This document shows positions 15,658 to 25,105 of a DNA stretch of 64,000 bases, one piece after another. The position numbers were made by a program, and so were the translations under genes. The notes under the pieces are model-generated. The model saw only the letters and a program-made list of their open reading frames with translations. It was not told the origin of the DNA and made no database searches. The stretch spans positions 1,494,001-1,558,000 of the forward strand of contig NZ_CP104850.1 of the NCBI RefSeq assembly GCF_028864635.1, written 5' to 3'. This DNA comes from Cloacibacterium sp. TD35. Its GTDB lineage: Bacteria; Bacteroidota; Bacteroidia; Flavobacteriales; Weeksellaceae. Position 1 is the first letter of the stretch. Every line of letters starts with the position of its first letter.

Positions 15658-16041
15658 ATGAAACTGGTTCATATCAAAGAAATTGTAGTAAGTGACGAGC
15701 ATTTAGACCAAAATAATCATGTGAATAATGTTCAATATGTACATTGGGTAGAAGAAATGGCAAAAGAACATTGGGATATTTTAAAAAATAGTACTCCATT
15801 TGCAGATGATTTTTGGGTGCTTTCTGACCATCATATCCAGTATAAGAAGCAAGTTTTTAAGGGAGAATTGCTTACACTGAAAACATATCCCGAAAAACCA
15901 GAAGGAATAAGGCAACCCAGAAAAGTAGAGTTTTATAGAGGTGAAGAATTGGTAGTAGATTCTAGAACGCTTTGGATTCTGATGGATAGCCAGAATTTAA
16001 AAATTAAAAGAGTTCAAGATGATTGGTTAGAAAAAATATAG
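15658..16041 (+). CDS. Acyl-thioesterase (hotdog fold)
   Basis: Small cytoplasmic thioesterase of 127 residues, of the 4-hydroxybenzoyl-CoA/acyl-ACP thioesterase type. The signature near residue 14 is HLDQNNHVNNVQYVHWVEE, where the Asp/Asn-His-Val-Asn-Asn pattern marks this hotdog group. A second strand region is HIQYKKQVFKGELLTLKTYP. One hotdog domain fills the entire protein. The true acyl substrate is not visible. It converges on the radical SAM gene on the opposite strand, 21 bases away, without an obvious hairpin between them. Confidence 0.85.
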   Translation: MKLVHIKEIVVSDEHLDQNNHVNNVQYVHWVEEMAKEHWDILKNSTPFADDFWVLSDHHIQYKKQVFKGELLTLKTYPEKPEGIRQPRKVEFYRGEELVVDSRTLWILMDSQNLKIKRVQDDWLEKI

Positions 16042-16062
16042 AAATTTCTAAACGCTCATTTC

Positions 16063-17010
16063 TCATCTATACTCACTTCCTTGAATGATGTTTCTTCTCT
16101 CCAGTTCAGCATCAATGTAATTTTGAATTTGAGACTTTTTTAAGCCCCATTTTGGTGCGATGAGCATATCTACATCAGATAAAGCAAAAAGTCTTTGTAT
16201 GACGATGTCTGGCCTTAATTTTGGCAGAATTTCACAGAGAATGTCAGTGTATTCTTCCAAAGTGAAGAGCGGGAAGGGTTCTCTTTTGTATTTTACACCC
16301 ATAATAGAGCCTTTTACGATGTGTAAGTGATGAAACTTCACGAAATTAATTTTCTCAAACATGTTAATTTCATCAGCATATTTTACAATCATTTCTCGTG
16401 TTTCGCCTGGTAAACCCAAAATGGTGTGAACGCAAACATCTAATGAAGAATTTTCTAAAAGTTTCATGGCAGAAATGAAATCTTCATGAGTGCAACCACG
16501 ATTAAGATTTTGCAAAGTTTCGTTGTAAATAGATTCTATTCCCAGTTCTATATCTACCTCTAAACCTTTGTTTTTATAACTTTCTAGAAGTGTTACAATC
16601 TCTGCATTAATACAATCAGGGCGTGTTCCTACGGATAAACCTACAATATTTTCTGAATTTATTTTTAACGCTTCATCGTACAATAATTTTAGTTCTTCTA
16701 CTGGCGCATAAGTATTAGAATTAGGCTGAAAGTAAATAATAAATTTTTCTGCTTTATAATTTTGAGTAGCGTTTTCCATGCCGTGTAAAACCTGTTCACG
16801 AATAGAATCTAGATTTCTAGAAGCAGGAGTAAAAGAATCTGTATTGCAATAGGTACAACCGCCATAACCTTTGGAGCCATCTCTGTTTGGGCAGGTAAAG
16901 CCACCGTCTACAATGGCTTTATACACGCGCTTTCCTTGATATTTTTCTCTGAGGTAAGCACTGTAATAATTATAGTTTTTTTCTCCGTAAGCAAGCGTTT
17001 TGACAGACAT
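16063..17010 (-). CDS. TIGR01212-type radical SAM protein (YhcC-like)
   Basis: Radical SAM enzyme of 315 residues. The [4Fe-4S] cysteines are Cys40, Cys52 and Cys55, in CPNRDGSKGYGGCTYC; the long spacing between the first two is typical of the YhcC/TIGR01212 family. It also shows VGLSVGTRPDCI, ELGIESIYNETLQNLNRGCTHEDF and VCVHTILGLPGETREM. The family's reaction is not established. It is the last gene of a three-gene minus-strand unit, 12 bases after the two-TM protein. The start ATG at 17010 keeps the conserved YNYYSAYLREKY N-terminus. Confidence 0.88.
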   Translation of the reverse strand: MSVKTLAYGEKNYNYYSAYLREKYQGKRVYKAIVDGGFTCPNRDGSKGYGGCTYCNTDSFTPASRNLDSIREQVLHGMENATQNYKAEKFIIYFQPNSNTYAPVEELKLLYDEALKINSENIVGLSVGTRPDCINAEIVTLLESYKNKGLEVDIELGIESIYNETLQNLNRGCTHEDFISAMKLLENSSLDVCVHTILGLPGETREMIVKYADEINMFEKINFVKFHHLHIVKGSIMGVKYKREPFPLFTLEEYTDILCEILPKLRPDIVIQRLFALSDVDMLIAPKWGLKKSQIQNYIDAELERRNIIQGSEYR

Positions 17011-17022
17011 TTTAAAATGAAG

Positions 17023-17541
17023 TTAATGCGATTTGGTTTTTGGTCGATTCAGTATGGAATTTTCTGCAAAATTTTTGAGTTGTTCCATTTCGGTTTTTGC
17101 TTTTTTCTGACCGATTTTTGTTGCCAAAAAAGTAAACAATAATAAAACCAATGCAAAGATAGCAAGATAAATTGCCCACGGAAAATCATTGCTATTAATT
17201 TGTTTTGTAACAACCCAAATGGTGATAAAAACCATGAAAATAATAGAAAAAATAAAGTAAAGGAACATAAAAAAAGTCCAAACGGCTGCACTTGGACCAA
17301 AAGTTCCTCTGATAATGGTTTTTTCATCTTCCTTTTCTGCTCTGAGAGAAAGATAAGGTTTCCAAAATTCATTATGAGCAGTTTTTACCCAAATAGAAGC
17401 CACTTCTTTATTAATGTTTCCCTGGATTTCAGTGTTTTTTTGAAGTTTGGTTTTTAAATTCAATTCAAAATCCTCTTTACTCAAATCAGTTTCTAATTTG
17501 AATCGAGGTCTGGTTCTGATGGTATTGAGTTTTTTATCCAT
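17023..17541 (-). CDS. Two-TM membrane protein of unknown function
   Basis: A 172-residue protein I cannot assign to a function. The N-terminal half (about 85 residues) is soluble: RPRFKLETDLSKEDFELNLK, then VKTAHNEFWKPYLSLRAEK and a TIIRGTFGPSAAVWT segment. Two hydrophobic helices follow at about residues 88-112 and 120-142, then a basic coiled tail. The gene overlaps the upstream aspartyl-protease stop by one base (TAATG on the minus strand) and lies 12 bases before the radical SAM gene, so the three are almost certainly co-transcribed. Conserved presence in Flavobacteriia is my expectation, not verified. Confidence 0.75.
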   Translation of the reverse strand: MDKKLNTIRTRPRFKLETDLSKEDFELNLKTKLQKNTEIQGNINKEVASIWVKTAHNEFWKPYLSLRAEKEDEKTIIRGTFGPSAAVWTFFMFLYFIFSIIFMVFITIWVVTKQINSNDFPWAIYLAIFALVLLLFTFLATKIGQKKAKTEMEQLKNFAENSILNRPKTKSH

Positions 17542-18884
17542 TAATTTTCTTGATAAGGAATAGGGTCTTTTAGAACAAATTCTTTGATTAAAGTTAATGA
17601 ATTTCTTAGAAGTTTTAGGGTAATTGTTTTTTCTTCTTCAGACATAAAAATCTCATTGATTTGTTGAAGTGTCATATCAGAAGTCTTTTTGCCATTGATT
17701 TCTAAGAGTTTGTCTCCTTTTTTTATCTCTGCTAAAAACCCTGGTGAGTTTTCTCTAACTCCTGCAATAGAATACTCTGGTTTTAATACAAATTTGTATT
17801 GAAATTCACTGGTGTTTTGTATTCTAATGGTGGTTCCCTTTTCGTTATTAGACTCTGGAAGTGTAGGAATATCTACTTTTACAAGGTCTTTTTCCCATTT
17901 CATCCTATCATGTTTGATGTCTAAACCGCTCATGTTAAATCTGAAAGGTTCTTTGATAGATTTGTTCTTTTTAATGAAAAATACGCTATTTTGATAGTCA
18001 AAACCAATGGTGAATCTTTTTAGAACATCTGCACCTATAGAGCCTATTCTTTCTTTTACGAAATTCATAGATTTTACTGATTCTTCGCTAGGCATAGCTA
18101 CAATTGGTGTATTTAGAATGTTGTTTCCTAGTTTCAGTGCATGAATTCTGCTGCGTTTTCCATAGATATCTCCATTGAATCCTCTTCCTAAAAAATCGTC
18201 TATATTAGGTTTGTTATAATTGAAATTGGGAATTCTATTAGGGAACAGCCACATAGCATCACTATTTCCTAAATCGATGAGCATTTTTGCTGGGAAAAAA
18301 TCTTTGGTTTGTTGTACTTCGGCAATGTGATAAGGTTTTTTAGCCTCAATACTCATAGGTAGTTTTTCAAATTTTCTAAAGTTTTTTTCAGAATAGAATT
18401 TTCTATTGTAAACAGTAATGAGATGCTTTTCAAAATCTATTTTTATAGGATTGTTTTTAAAAAAATGATAACCAATAATACCATTAACAGGGATTCCTAC
18501 ATGAGAAGAGAAGTTGAAATCTTCATCTAAGATGATATAAATTTCGTGACTGAAATCAACTAAAGTTTTATTGACTTCTACTTTGTTTTTCGTAGATTTT
18601 ATGCCTTCTATATAATTGCTTCCTCCTAACCCTGTAAATCTTATTTTTTCTACGTTTTCGAAGACTACTTCTTTATTTTCTAAGCTAAAAAGTAAAGTTT
18701 CGGAAACGCCAGTGTCTAATAAAAAAGTAAGGTTTACATTATTGACTTTTAAATCCAGAAAAACTAAATTGTTGATTTGCCGAAAAGGAATATTTACCTT
18801 TTTCTTATCCTCTAATATCTGAAAGCCATCTTGAGCATTGATGGATAAAGAAATAATCAGAAAAAGAAAAGATAAGATTTTCAT
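17541..18884 (-). CDS. Exported retropepsin-like aspartyl protease with C-terminal PDZ domain
   Basis: Exported protein of 447 residues (signal peptide ends near ISLSINAQ). The first lobe has the aspartyl-protease motif FLLDTG with Asp57. A second related lobe has MLIDLGNSD with Asp204, giving a two-lobe, pepsin-like layout in which the second DTG has become DLG. A PDZ domain occupies about residues 365-440 (IAGVRENSPGFLAEIKKGDKLLEINGK). Such proteins belong to the Bacteroidota aspartyl-protease/PDZ group; substrates are unknown. It is the first gene of a three-gene unit with the two-TM and radical SAM genes. Confidence 0.85.
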   Translation of the reverse strand: MKILSFLFLIISLSINAQDGFQILEDKKKVNIPFRQINNLVFLDLKVNNVNLTFLLDTGVSETLLFSLENKEVVFENVEKIRFTGLGGSNYIEGIKSTKNKVEVNKTLVDFSHEIYIILDEDFNFSSHVGIPVNGIIGYHFFKNNPIKIDFEKHLITVYNRKFYSEKNFRKFEKLPMSIEAKKPYHIAEVQQTKDFFPAKMLIDLGNSDAMWLFPNRIPNFNYNKPNIDDFLGRGFNGDIYGKRSRIHALKLGNNILNTPIVAMPSEESVKSMNFVKERIGSIGADVLKRFTIGFDYQNSVFFIKKNKSIKEPFRFNMSGLDIKHDRMKWEKDLVKVDIPTLPESNNEKGTTIRIQNTSEFQYKFVLKPEYSIAGVRENSPGFLAEIKKGDKLLEINGKKTSDMTLQQINEIFMSEEEKTITLKLLRNSLTLIKEFVLKDPIPYQEN

Positions 18885-18936
18885 AGTCTGAAATTACAAA
18901 GAATATTTTAATAAAATTCAAAATATTTTGTGGACA

Positions 18937-18967
18937 TAAAAAACTCCTCAGAATTTCTGAGGAGTTT
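18937..18967 (-). terminator. Terminator after ahcY
   Basis: A 12-bp perfect stem (18941-18952 with 18956-18967) with a 3-base loop. On the minus strand it is followed by a T tract (complement of A18938-A18943), placing it downstream of ahcY and upstream of the protease operon. Confidence 0.88.
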
Positions 18968-19020
18968 TAGTATAAATTAATTTTCAGTCTTCCATCTTTC
19001 GATTTCTGACTTCCAAATTT

Positions 19021-20334
19021 TTAGTATCTGTAGTATTCTGGTTTGAAAGGACCTTCTACTTCTACACCAATATATTTAGCTTGTTCTGGAGAAAGTGTTT
19101 CTAACTCTACACCTAATTTTTTAAGGTGAAGTGCTGCTACTTTTTCATCTAAATGTTTTGGTAACATGTACACTTTGTTTTCGTAAGCTTCAGAATTTGT
19201 CCAAAGTTCAATTTGAGCTAAAGTTTGGTTGGTAAATGAGTTAGACATTACAAAACTTGGGTGACCAGTTGCACAACCAAGGTTTACCAATCTACCTTCT
19301 GCTAAAATGATAATTTCTTTACCATCTACATTGTAAATATCTACTTGTGGTTTTACTTCAGTTTTGGTATTAACATAGTTTTCGTTTAACCAAGCCATGT
19401 CAATTTCGTTATCAAAGTGACCAATATTACAAACGATGGTCTTATCTTTCATTTTTTTGAAATGTTCAGCTCTAACAATATTAAAGTTACCAGTAGTAGT
19501 GATTACAATATCAGCATTTTCGATTACAGTGTCTAGTTTTTTCACTTCGTAACCTTCCATAGCAGCTTGTAAAGCACAGATTGGGTCTATTTCTGTAACA
19601 GTAACGATAGAACCAGCTCCTCTAAATGAAGCAGCAGTACCTTTACCTACATCTCCGAAACCACAAACTACAACTCTTTTACCAGCTAGCATTACGTCTG
19701 TCGCTCTTCTGATTGCATCTACAGCAGATTCTCTACAACCATATTTGTTATCAAATTTAGATTTAGTAACAGAATCATTTACATTTATTGCAGGCATTAC
19801 TAGAGTTCCGTTTGCCATTCTTTCGTATAATCTGTGAACACCAGTTGTAGTCTCTTCAGAAAGACCTTTGATTCCAGCAGTTAATTCTGGGAATTTATCA
19901 AAAACCATGTTTGTTAAGTCACCACCATCATCTAAAATCATGTTTAATGGTTTTCTGTCTTCTCCAAAGAAAATCGTTTGTTCAATACACCAATCGAATT
20001 CTTCTGCATTCATTCCTTTCCATGCGTAAACTGGGATTCCAGCAGCAGCAATAGCAGCAGCAGCATGATCTTGAGTAGAGAAAATATTACATGAAGACCA
20101 AGTTACTTCTGCACCAAGGTGAACCAAAGTTTCGATGAGAACAGCAGTTTGAATAGTCATGTGAAGACAACCCGCAATTCTAGCCCCTTTTAATGGTTGA
20201 GAAGGACCATATTCTTCTCTTAACGCCATTAAACCTGGCATTTCTGCTTCGGCAAGTTGAATTTCTTTGCGTCCCCATTCTGCTAGGGAAATATCCTTAA
20301 CTTTGTAAGGTAAATATTGAGTTTTAGTTTCCAT
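19021..20334 (-). CDS. ahcY: Adenosylhomocysteinase
   Basis: NAD-dependent enzyme that splits S-adenosylhomocysteine to adenosine and homocysteine in the methylation cycle. It has 437 residues, normal for the family. The NAD domain shows [20 protein letters not shown]. Substrate-domain motifs [16 protein letters not shown] and [17 protein letters not shown] are intact, and the C-terminus ends FKPEYYRY as in the conserved family tail. I chose ATG 20334 ([21 protein letters not shown]). An in-frame extension to 20355 starts with a non-family leader and overlaps the probable promoter. It is a single gene with its own -7 box and terminator. Confidence 0.96.
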   Translation of the reverse strand: METKTQYLPYKVKDISLAEWGRKEIQLAEAEMPGLMALREEYGPSQPLKGARIAGCLHMTIQTAVLIETLVHLGAEVTWSSCNIFSTQDHAAAAIAAAGIPVYAWKGMNAEEFDWCIEQTIFFGEDRKPLNMILDDGGDLTNMVFDKFPELTAGIKGLSEETTTGVHRLYERMANGTLVMPAINVNDSVTKSKFDNKYGCRESAVDAIRRATDVMLAGKRVVVCGFGDVGKGTAASFRGAGSIVTVTEIDPICALQAAMEGYEVKKLDTVIENADIVITTTGNFNIVRAEHFKKMKDKTIVCNIGHFDNEIDMAWLNENYVNTKTEVKPQVDIYNVDGKEIIILAEGRLVNLGCATGHPSFVMSNSFTNQTLAQIELWTNSEAYENKVYMLPKHLDEKVAALHLKKLGVELETLSPEQAKYIGVEVEGPFKPEYYRY

Positions 20335-20352
20335 TAATTGAAAAAATTTTTG

Positions 20353-20360
20353 CAAAAATA
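20353..20360 (-). promoter_or_regulatory. -7 box for ahcY
   Basis: On the minus strand TATTTTTG matches TAnnTTTG exactly, 18 bases before ATG 20334. This also argues against the longer upstream start at 20355. The -33 region is A/T-only and unclear. Confidence 0.55.
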
Positions 20361-20421
20361 CAATATATTTTTTTAAAAAATTTGAAATAATTACAGTTAA
20401 AATCTATCATAGTAATTCACT

Positions 20422-20458
20422 AAAAAACTCCACTATAGAAAAATCTATAGCAGAGTTT
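20422..20458 (-). terminator. Terminator of the RND efflux operon
   Basis: AAACTC...CTATAG (20425-20438) pairs with CTATAG...GAGTTT (20445-20458), with two internal mismatches. On the minus strand six T residues follow. It sits 24 bases after the outer-membrane-factor stop. Confidence 0.8.
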
Positions 20459-20482
20459 CGGTTGATAGAAAAAAAGAATATT

Positions 20483-21922
20483 TTATTTCCAGCCTCCGCC
20501 TAAACTTTTATAAATTTCGACTACAGAGGTGAGTTGGTTTTTTTGTGCTTCTACAAGTTCTATTTTAGCATCTAGTAAATCTCTATTATTCATCAATACT
20601 TCAAGATAGTCTGCTCTAGAATTTTTGAAAAGAAGTTGAGCAATGTCTATTGATTTTTCTAATGCTTTACTTTCTTGGTTTTTTAATTCATAATATTGAT
20701 TAAGGTTTTTGATTTTTGACATTTTGTTAGAAACCTCTAGGTAAGCGTTCAGTATGGTTTTATCATATTCATACAATGCTTCTAACTGTTTAGCATTGGC
20801 ATACTGAAAATTGGCTTTAATTGCAGATTTATTAATCAGTGGTCCTGCTAATTCACCAGCAAGGTGATAGGCTACTGATTCTGGAAATTTTACCAAATAA
20901 CTTGGTTTAAAGGCTTCTAACCCTAGCGAAGCAGATATTCCCAAAGAAGGGTAGAACTCTTTACGAGCCACTTCTACATCTAATTTTGAAGCGGTAAGTT
21001 CATATTCTGCTTGTCTAATATCTGGTCTGTTTTCCAGCAATTGAGAAGGAATTCCTGTAAAAATTTGTTCAGGAAGAGGAGGCATCATATTTTCGGTAGA
21101 GCGTTCAATATTTTGCGGAAATCTTCCCGTTAAAGCATTAATTATGTTTTCTTTTTCGGTAATGTCTTGTTTGATTACATATTCTTCGGCTTTTGATTTT
21201 GCTAATTCTGCTTCGAATTTTTTCACAGCTAATTCGGTAGTTGCCGCTGCTTCTTTTTGAATTTTTGCTATTTCTAGAGCTTTTTCATTAATCTGAATAT
21301 ATTGATGAATAATATCTAACTGGCGGTCAAGAGCAATAAGTTCATAATAATTATTTGCAATTTCTGCAATTAAATTGGAGAGAATGAAATTTTTTCCTTC
21401 TACAGTAGAGAGATAATGTGCCACTGCAGCATCTTTTTCGTCTCTTAACTTTTTCCAGATATCTATTTCCCAACTTGCATTTAACCCACCTTCATAATTA
21501 AATAGTGGGTCTGGAATAGGTTGGTCTCCTTCCATTTTGGTACTTGCATCACCAGCGCCTTCACTGGTGTATCTTCCTGCTTTTTTTACGCCAATAGAGC
21601 CACCCACATTTACAAAAGGAGATAGTTTCCCTTTTTGATAAAGAACATTGCTTTTGGCCATTTCTATTTCTTGATAAGTTTTCATCAGCTCTTGGTTATT
21701 GGCCAAAGCTGTTTCTATCAATTTTTGAAGATTTTGGTCTGTGAAAAACTCCTTCCAAGGATTATTTCCTATGTTTCTTGTTCCATCATTGGTAGATTGA
21801 GCGAAATTTTTAGGGAGATTTTCTTTCGTTTCATCTTTAATCACAGTAGGCATAGGAGCTTTACAACCTATTAATAATATGGTGAAAAAAGAAAGGCTTA
21901 TGTTTTTATAAAATCGGTTCAT
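20483..21922 (-). CDS. Outer-membrane efflux lipoprotein (TolC/OprM family)
   Basis: Outer-membrane channel of a tripartite RND pump, 479 residues. A lipobox with Cys20 (TILLIGC) anchors it in the outer membrane. Two OEP repeats follow with long coiled-coil helices, for example LIETALANNQELMKTYQEIEMAKSN at about 75 and its repeat near 275, plus RPDIRQAEYELTASKLDVEVARKEFYPSL. NodT-like features include NPWKEFFTDQNLQKLI. I chose ATG 21922. It overlaps the 3' end of the RND gene by 17 bases; the TTG at 21931 is only a frame extension. It is the last gene of a membrane-fusion/RND/outer-membrane-factor operon. Confidence 0.92.
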   Translation of the reverse strand: MNRFYKNISLSFFTILLIGCKAPMPTVIKDETKENLPKNFAQSTNDGTRNIGNNPWKEFFTDQNLQKLIETALANNQELMKTYQEIEMAKSNVLYQKGKLSPFVNVGGSIGVKKAGRYTSEGAGDASTKMEGDQPIPDPLFNYEGGLNASWEIDIWKKLRDEKDAAVAHYLSTVEGKNFILSNLIAEIANNYYELIALDRQLDIIHQYIQINEKALEIAKIQKEAAATTELAVKKFEAELAKSKAEEYVIKQDITEKENIINALTGRFPQNIERSTENMMPPLPEQIFTGIPSQLLENRPDIRQAEYELTASKLDVEVARKEFYPSLGISASLGLEAFKPSYLVKFPESVAYHLAGELAGPLINKSAIKANFQYANAKQLEALYEYDKTILNAYLEVSNKMSKIKNLNQYYELKNQESKALEKSIDIAQLLFKNSRADYLEVLMNNRDLLDAKIELVEAQKNQLTSVVEIYKSLGGGWK

Positions 21923-24900
21923 TATTGTCAATTTCTTCGGTTAAAGGATTTTCGTCTTCGTGTTCTGCCATTCTGAGTTTATCTGAAATTGTTCCGAAAA
22001 GGAAGTATAAACCTGGAATAATGATAAGTCCAAAAACGGTTCCTATCAGCATTCCTCCAGCTGCTGCTGTTCCTATGGTTCTGTTTCCTATAGCTCCCGG
22101 TCCAGTTGCTATTGCTAGTGGTATAAGCCCAGCAATAAATGCAAATGAAGTCATCAAAATAGGTCTAAAACGTAAAGTAGCGGCTTGTATAGCTGCTTTG
22201 GCAATTTCTTCTCCAGCAGCTCTTCTTTGTACAGCAAATTCTACAATTAATACTGCATTTTTTCCCAATAAACCTATGAGCATAATCATGGCAATCTGTG
22301 CATAAATATTATTTTCTAAACCAAATAATTCTAAGCACAAAAACGCTCCGAAAATCCCAATTGGTAAGGATAAAATAATAGGTAATGGTAAAACAAAGCT
22401 TTCGTACTGTGCTGATAAGATGAGGTAAACAAATCCTAAACATACCAAGAAAATATAAATAGCTTCATTTCCTCGGCTTACTTCATCTTTAGAAATACCT
22501 GCCCAATCGATGTCAAACCCTCTAGGTAAAGTTTTTTCGGCCACTTCTTTTATGGCATTAATCGCTTCACCACTACTGTATCCTTCAGCGGGATTACCAC
22601 TTACCTCAGAAGAATTGTAAAGATTATGACGAGTAATTTCAGACATTCCATATACTTTTTCTAAGTGCATAAAATCTGAATAAGGAACCATTTGGTCTTT
22701 ATCATTTTTAGTGTATAATTTGAGTAAATCTTGTGGCAATGCACGATATTGTGGCCCAGCTTGAACAATAACCTTGTAAGGTCTGTCAAATCTTATAAAA
22801 CCCGTTTCGTAATTAGACCCAATAAGTGTAGAGAGATTATCCATGGCTTTTCCTACGCTTACTCCTTTTTGCTCTGCCATATCATTATCTACTCTCATCA
22901 TGTACTGAGGGAAACTTGCGGAATAAAAAGAAAAGGCATTACCAAGTTCTGGTCTTTTTTTAAGATCTTCTACAAATTGTTTGCTCACTTCTTCCATTTT
23001 ATGATAATCACCACTACCAGCTTTGTCTAATAAACGAAGTTCAAAACCTCCTGCTGCTCCATAACCTGGGATAGAAGGTGGCTGGAAAAACTCAATATTA
23101 GCTCCTGGAATTTCTTTGGCAATCTCTTCTAACTGTTCTATGATTTCTGTAGCAGAATGTTTTCTCTCACTCCAGTTTTTAAGATTAATTAGACAAGTCC
23201 CAGTATTAGAACTTGTTCCTTCGGTAAGAATTTCGTACCCGGCTAATGAAGAAACAGACTGTACGCCTTCTATCTTTTTCGTTTTTTTCTGCAGGTCTAA
23301 AGCGATTTTATGTGTTCTCTCTAAGGTAGAGCCTGGCGGAGTTTGTACTATGGCGTAAATCATTCCTTGGTCTTCTCCAGGGATGAATCCAGAAGGAACC
23401 TTGTTGCTCAAGAAAAATGTTCCCAAACAAAAAATCAACAATATCGGAAGGGTAAACATTTTTTTTGTGACAAATTTTTGAAGTAATCCTTCGTATTTAT
23501 TTGCACCTCTGTTGAAGAAATTATTAAACTGATCTAGAAAATTATTGACAGGTGTTTTCTTTCTTTGTTTTCCGTGATTATTTTTGAGAATTAAAGCACA
23601 CAGAGCAGGGGTTAAAGTAAGTGCAACTAAACCAGATAGGATAATTGCGGAAACCATAGTAATGGAAAATTGTCTATAAAAAACACCTACAGGTCCAGAC
23701 ATGAAAGCAATAGGGATAAATACAGATGCCATTACCAAAGTGATGGCAATGATTGCGCCACTTATTTCGTGCATGGCTTCTTCAGTAGCTTTTAACGGAG
23801 AGAGATTTTTTTCTTCCATCTTGGCATGTACTGCTTCTATCACTACTATGGCGTCATCTACTACCACCCCAATTGCCATAACTAACGCGAATAAGGAAAT
23901 AAGATTTAAGGTAATCCCAAATGCAGACATTACTGCGAAAGCTCCAATTAATGAGACGGGAACGGCAAGTGTAGGAATAATGGTTGAACGTAAATCTCCT
24001 AAGAATAAGAATACAACAATTGATACCAGAATAAACGCCTCGAAAAGAGTATGAACTACTTTTTCCATAGAAGCATCCAAAAATCTGGAAACATCATAAC
24101 TTATTTCATAATGCATACCTTTTGGGAAGTCTTTTTTTTCTAATTTGGTCAAGAGTTCTTTTACATCTTTAATTACTTGACTCGCATTAGAGCCATAAGA
24201 TTGCTTAATGGTAATTGCTGCAGAAGGTTTCCCGTTTAAGGTAGAGTAGATATCATACATCATGCTTCCAAATTCTACCTCTGCTATGTCCTTTAACCTT
24301 ACAAATTCACCATTAGAATTCGCTTTTATAATAATATTCTTGTATTCTTCTTCTTTGGTAAATCTACCGGGATATTTGATGACGTATTCGAAACTTTGTG
24401 AGACTTTACCAGAACTTTCGCCAGTTCTACCCGGAGAAGCTTCTAAACTTTGTTCGTTTAAGGCTTCCATTACTTCATCAGCAGAGATGTTGTAAGCAGT
24501 CATTCTATCTGGCTTTAACCAAATTCTCATGGCGTACTGTCGGTCTCCTAAAATATCAGCAAAACCTACACCGTCTATTCTTTTGAGTTCAGGAAGAATA
24601 TTGATATCTGCATAGTTGAACAAGAATTTTTGGTCTGCTTTCTTGTCATTACTGTAAAGATTTACATACATCAACATGTTGGGCTCTTCTCTGGTGATTT
24701 TCACCCCTTCTCTTACTACAATTGGCGGAAGTTTATTAACTGCAGACGAAACTCTGTTCTGTACATTTACTGCAGCAATATTAGGGTCTGTTCCTAGGTT
24801 AAAAACCAATTGTATAGAGCCTTCTCCGTCATTTCCAGCATCAGAAGTCATGTATTTTAAACCCGGAACTCCATTGAGAGATTGTTCTAGCGGAATGATT

Positions 24901-25082
24901 ACAGATTTTACCATTAATTCATTATTAGAACCAGGATATTCTACTGTAATATTTACTTTGGGCGGCGAAATAGATGGAAACTGCGTCACTGGCAATTCTA
25001 TGAGGGCAAGCGCACCGAGAAAAACTACAATCAATGAAATGACTATAGAGAGAACGGGTCTTCTTATATATTTATTAAACAT
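21906..25082 (-). CDS. RND multidrug efflux transporter (AcrB/MexB, HAE1 family)
   Basis: Inner-membrane proton antiporter of 1058 residues, full length for HAE1 pumps. It starts MFNKYIRRPVLSIVISLIVVFLGALA with TM1, carries the TM4 proton-relay pair Asp409-Asp410 in VVVDDAIVVIEAV, and the motif GLLGKNAVLIVEFA in the second half. Large periplasmic loops lie between TM1-2 and TM7-8. GYGAAGGFELRLLDKAG and IDWAGISKDE are porter-domain segments. It probably exports hydrophobic toxicants or dyes; the substrates are not visible. It lies 23 bases after the fusion-protein gene, and the outer-membrane-factor gene overlaps its 3' end. Confidence 0.95.
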   Translation of the reverse strand: MFNKYIRRPVLSIVISLIVVFLGALALIELPVTQFPSISPPKVNITVEYPGSNNELMVKSVIIPLEQSLNGVPGLKYMTSDAGNDGEGSIQLVFNLGTDPNIAAVNVQNRVSSAVNKLPPIVVREGVKITREEPNMLMYVNLYSNDKKADQKFLFNYADINILPELKRIDGVGFADILGDRQYAMRIWLKPDRMTAYNISADEVMEALNEQSLEASPGRTGESSGKVSQSFEYVIKYPGRFTKEEEYKNIIIKANSNGEFVRLKDIAEVEFGSMMYDIYSTLNGKPSAAITIKQSYGSNASQVIKDVKELLTKLEKKDFPKGMHYEISYDVSRFLDASMEKVVHTLFEAFILVSIVVFLFLGDLRSTIIPTLAVPVSLIGAFAVMSAFGITLNLISLFALVMAIGVVVDDAIVVIEAVHAKMEEKNLSPLKATEEAMHEISGAIIAITLVMASVFIPIAFMSGPVGVFYRQFSITMVSAIILSGLVALTLTPALCALILKNNHGKQRKKTPVNNFLDQFNNFFNRGANKYEGLLQKFVTKKMFTLPILLIFCLGTFFLSNKVPSGFIPGEDQGMIYAIVQTPPGSTLERTHKIALDLQKKTKKIEGVQSVSSLAGYEILTEGTSSNTGTCLINLKNWSERKHSATEIIEQLEEIAKEIPGANIEFFQPPSIPGYGAAGGFELRLLDKAGSGDYHKMEEVSKQFVEDLKKRPELGNAFSFYSASFPQYMMRVDNDMAEQKGVSVGKAMDNLSTLIGSNYETGFIRFDRPYKVIVQAGPQYRALPQDLLKLYTKNDKDQMVPYSDFMHLEKVYGMSEITRHNLYNSSEVSGNPAEGYSSGEAINAIKEVAEKTLPRGFDIDWAGISKDEVSRGNEAIYIFLVCLGFVYLILSAQYESFVLPLPIILSLPIGIFGAFLCLELFGLENNIYAQIAMIMLIGLLGKNAVLIVEFAVQRRAAGEEIAKAAIQAATLRFRPILMTSFAFIAGLIPLAIATGPGAIGNRTIGTAAAGGMLIGTVFGLIIIPGLYFLFGTISDKLRMAEHEDENPLTEEIDNNEPIL

Positions 25083-25105
25083 AATTTTTTAAAGGATTTA
25101 TGAAG

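Noticed and set aside
20335-20482. SAM or SAH riboswitch upstream of ahcY
   Set aside because: The leader is about 15 bases and AT-only; no conserved stem set could be found.
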